From positions 1 through 5,744 of the forward strand of contig JBGPKK010000260.1 in assembly GCA_041485905.1 (NCBI GenBank): DNA of 5,744 nt. The letters run 5' to 3'. The notes under the pieces are model-generated. The model was not told the origin of the DNA. It made no database searches and saw only the letters and a list, made by a program, of their open reading frames with translations. Source of the stretch: JAHFUI01 sp041485905. GTDB lineage: Bacteria > Acidobacteriota > Vicinamibacteria > Vicinamibacterales > CAVVIG01. The translations under genes were made by a program, and so were the position numbers. The number at the start of each line of letters is the position of its first letter. Positions within the stretch are counted from its first letter, which is position 1. This document shows positions 4,593 to 5,744 of this stretch, piece by piece.

Positions 4593-5744
4593 ATGATGAC
4601 CGACGAGCGACATCCTCGTTCACCGCGATTCAGTCGTCGGGAAGCGATCGGCCTGCTGGGCGTGAGCGCCGGTTTCGGGCTGGCGTCCGCGTGGACGGCG
4701 GATGCCGCATGGTTCATGGACTGGCGGACGGCCACGAGCGCCAAGAAGCTCCAGCTGCCGCGGGGCGCGATCATCCGGACGCTCCTCAAAGACATCTCGC
4801 CGGACGCGATCACCGGCGCGACGCTCTTCCATGAGCATCTGTCCATCGACATGTCGATCATCACGTCTCCCGGGCGGTACGCTCTTCCTCCGCAACCAGG
4901 CCGCGGCGCAGCCCCCGCGGGGCCGCCACCCAGCGCGGACGTCGATCTCATGGTCGAGCAGGTGAAGGCAGCCGCTCGAGACGGGGTCGGCTGCATCGTC
5001 GACGGCGGGCATCCTGATATGGGCCGCAAGCTCGAGAACCTGAAACAGATCGCGGAGCGGACCGGCGTCCACATCGTTGCGAGCGGCGGGTACTACATGG
5101 ATCGCTCGTATCCACCGGAGATCGCCGCTAAGAGCGAGGATCAGATTGCGAACGAACTGGCACAAGAGGCGACGGCGCAGCGTCTGGGCGCATTCGGCGA
5201 GATCGGCGCGGATCCAAACGAGCCGGAGCTGACGCCGGCCGAACGGAAGGTGTTCCGTGCCGTGGGCAAGGCGCACCTCCGGACGAATCTGCCGATCTTC
5301 ACGCACAACGCCTACGGCACCGGGCCGAACGTGCCGAAGGAGGCCGGCTTGCGTCAACTCGACGTGCTCGAGTCAGTGGGCGTGAAACCTGAACATGTCG
5401 CCATCGGCCATTGCGATTCCCTCGTCGATCCGTCAGCGGACCTGATCAAACAGGTCGCCAAGCGCGGGGCGTGGGTCGGCTTCGATCGCACGGGTGGGCA
5501 GCCCGCGGCGGACGAAGTACGAGTCCGCACTCTGCTGGCGTTCTTCGACGCCGGCTACGCGGATCGATTGCTTCTCTCCTCTGATAACACTGGCGGCAGG
5601 ACGCTCGATCTTCCTTCGTACCGCCGGGTGACGTCGGTGTTCGTGCCGCAGTTGCTCAAGGCCGGCGTGAAGGACGAAGTGATTCACGCCATTCTGGTAG
5701 ACAACTCACGCCGCTTCCTCTCCTTCGTCCCGAAGTCGGCATGA
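4593..5744 (+). CDS. Tat-exported phosphotriesterase-superfamily metal-dependent hydrolase
   Basis: The product has 383 residues and ends with TGA at the last window base. A twin-arginine signal is clear: SRREAIGLLG (14-23), a hydrophobic stretch to A33, and a likely cut after ADA38. The mature part reads as a PTE-type (COG1735) TIM barrel. The metal ligands can be placed: H80 and H82 (FHEHLS), H238 (FTHNA), H273 (IGHCD) and D331 (SSDNTGG). The bridging position is E203 (FGEIGAD) rather than the carboxylated lysine of true phosphotriesterases, as in E. coli PHP. VDGGHPDMGR follows the second strand. A Pro/Gly/Ala-rich loop (93-113) follows the HxH strand. Relatives include phosphotriesterases, lactonases and uncharacterised hydrolases; I cannot assign a substrate and do not claim organophosphate activity. 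It would load metal in the cytoplasm before export, as is usual for Tat substrates. It is transcribed away from the propeller gene, with its own candidate promoter and ribosome site. Confidence 0.9.
   Translation: MMTDERHPRSPRFSRREAIGLLGVSAGFGLASAWTADAAWFMDWRTATSAKKLQLPRGAIIRTLLKDISPDAITGATLFHEHLSIDMSIITSPGRYALPPQPGRGAAPAGPPPSADVDLMVEQVKAAARDGVGCIVDGGHPDMGRKLENLKQIAERTGVHIVASGGYYMDRSYPPEIAAKSEDQIANELAQEATAQRLGAFGEIGADPNEPELTPAERKVFRAVGKAHLRTNLPIFTHNAYGTGPNVPKEAGLRQLDVLESVGVKPEHVAIGHCDSLVDPSADLIKQVAKRGAWVGFDRTGGQPAADEVRVRTLLAFFDAGYADRLLLSSDNTGGRTLDLPSYRRVTSVFVPQLLKAGVKDEVIHAILVDNSRRFLSFVPKSA

Overview
The window is GC-rich, with G or C at most third codon positions. It carries four protein genes, one of them cut by the window edge, plus one short gene remnant. 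All four products start with an export signal: Sec-type for the SurE-like nucleotidase and the two beta-propeller proteins, Tat-type for the phosphotriesterase-like hydrolase. A secreted c-type-cytochrome/PQQ fusion enzyme, a PQQ-like propeller protein starting its mature part with QQRGG, and an exported PTE-like hydrolase together suggest a soil-type Gram-negative such as an acidobacterium of the Vicinamibacteria type. That placement is an inference from family resemblance; there is no rRNA or other marker gene here.

Layout: positions 1-302 (minus) hold the first 100 codons of an exported SurE 5'/3'-nucleotidase. Positions 303-631 are non-coding, but 351-506 on the minus strand still encode 52 residues that read like the extreme C-terminus of a squalene-cyclase/prenyltransferase-repeat protein, with no upstream part. 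Two inverted repeats (337-349 and 349-391) sit between this remnant and surE. Positions 632-2770 (plus) encode a 712-residue PQQ-dependent alcohol-dehydrogenase-like protein with an N-terminal cytochrome c domain. A 202-base convergent gap follows, containing one weak hairpin. Positions 2973-4346 (minus) encode a 457-residue PQQ-repeat (BamB-like) beta-propeller. A divergent intergenic region (4347-4592) with candidate promoters in both directions leads into 4593-5744 (plus), a 383-residue phosphotriesterase-superfamily hydrolase whose stop codon is the last base triplet of the window.

The genes do not form one operon: orientations are minus, plus, minus, plus. The shared theme is extracytoplasmic catabolism: an oxidoreductase that could pass electrons from a PQQ site through its own heme, a propeller of unknown role, and two metal-dependent hydrolases. 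No PQQ-biosynthesis, cytochrome-maturation, mobile-element, CRISPR or RNA gene is visible. I see no clear new multi-gene system. The points most worth a second look are the cyclase-like remnant, the non-standard metal site and domain order of the PQQ enzyme, and the glutamate in place of the bridging lysine in the PTE-like protein.
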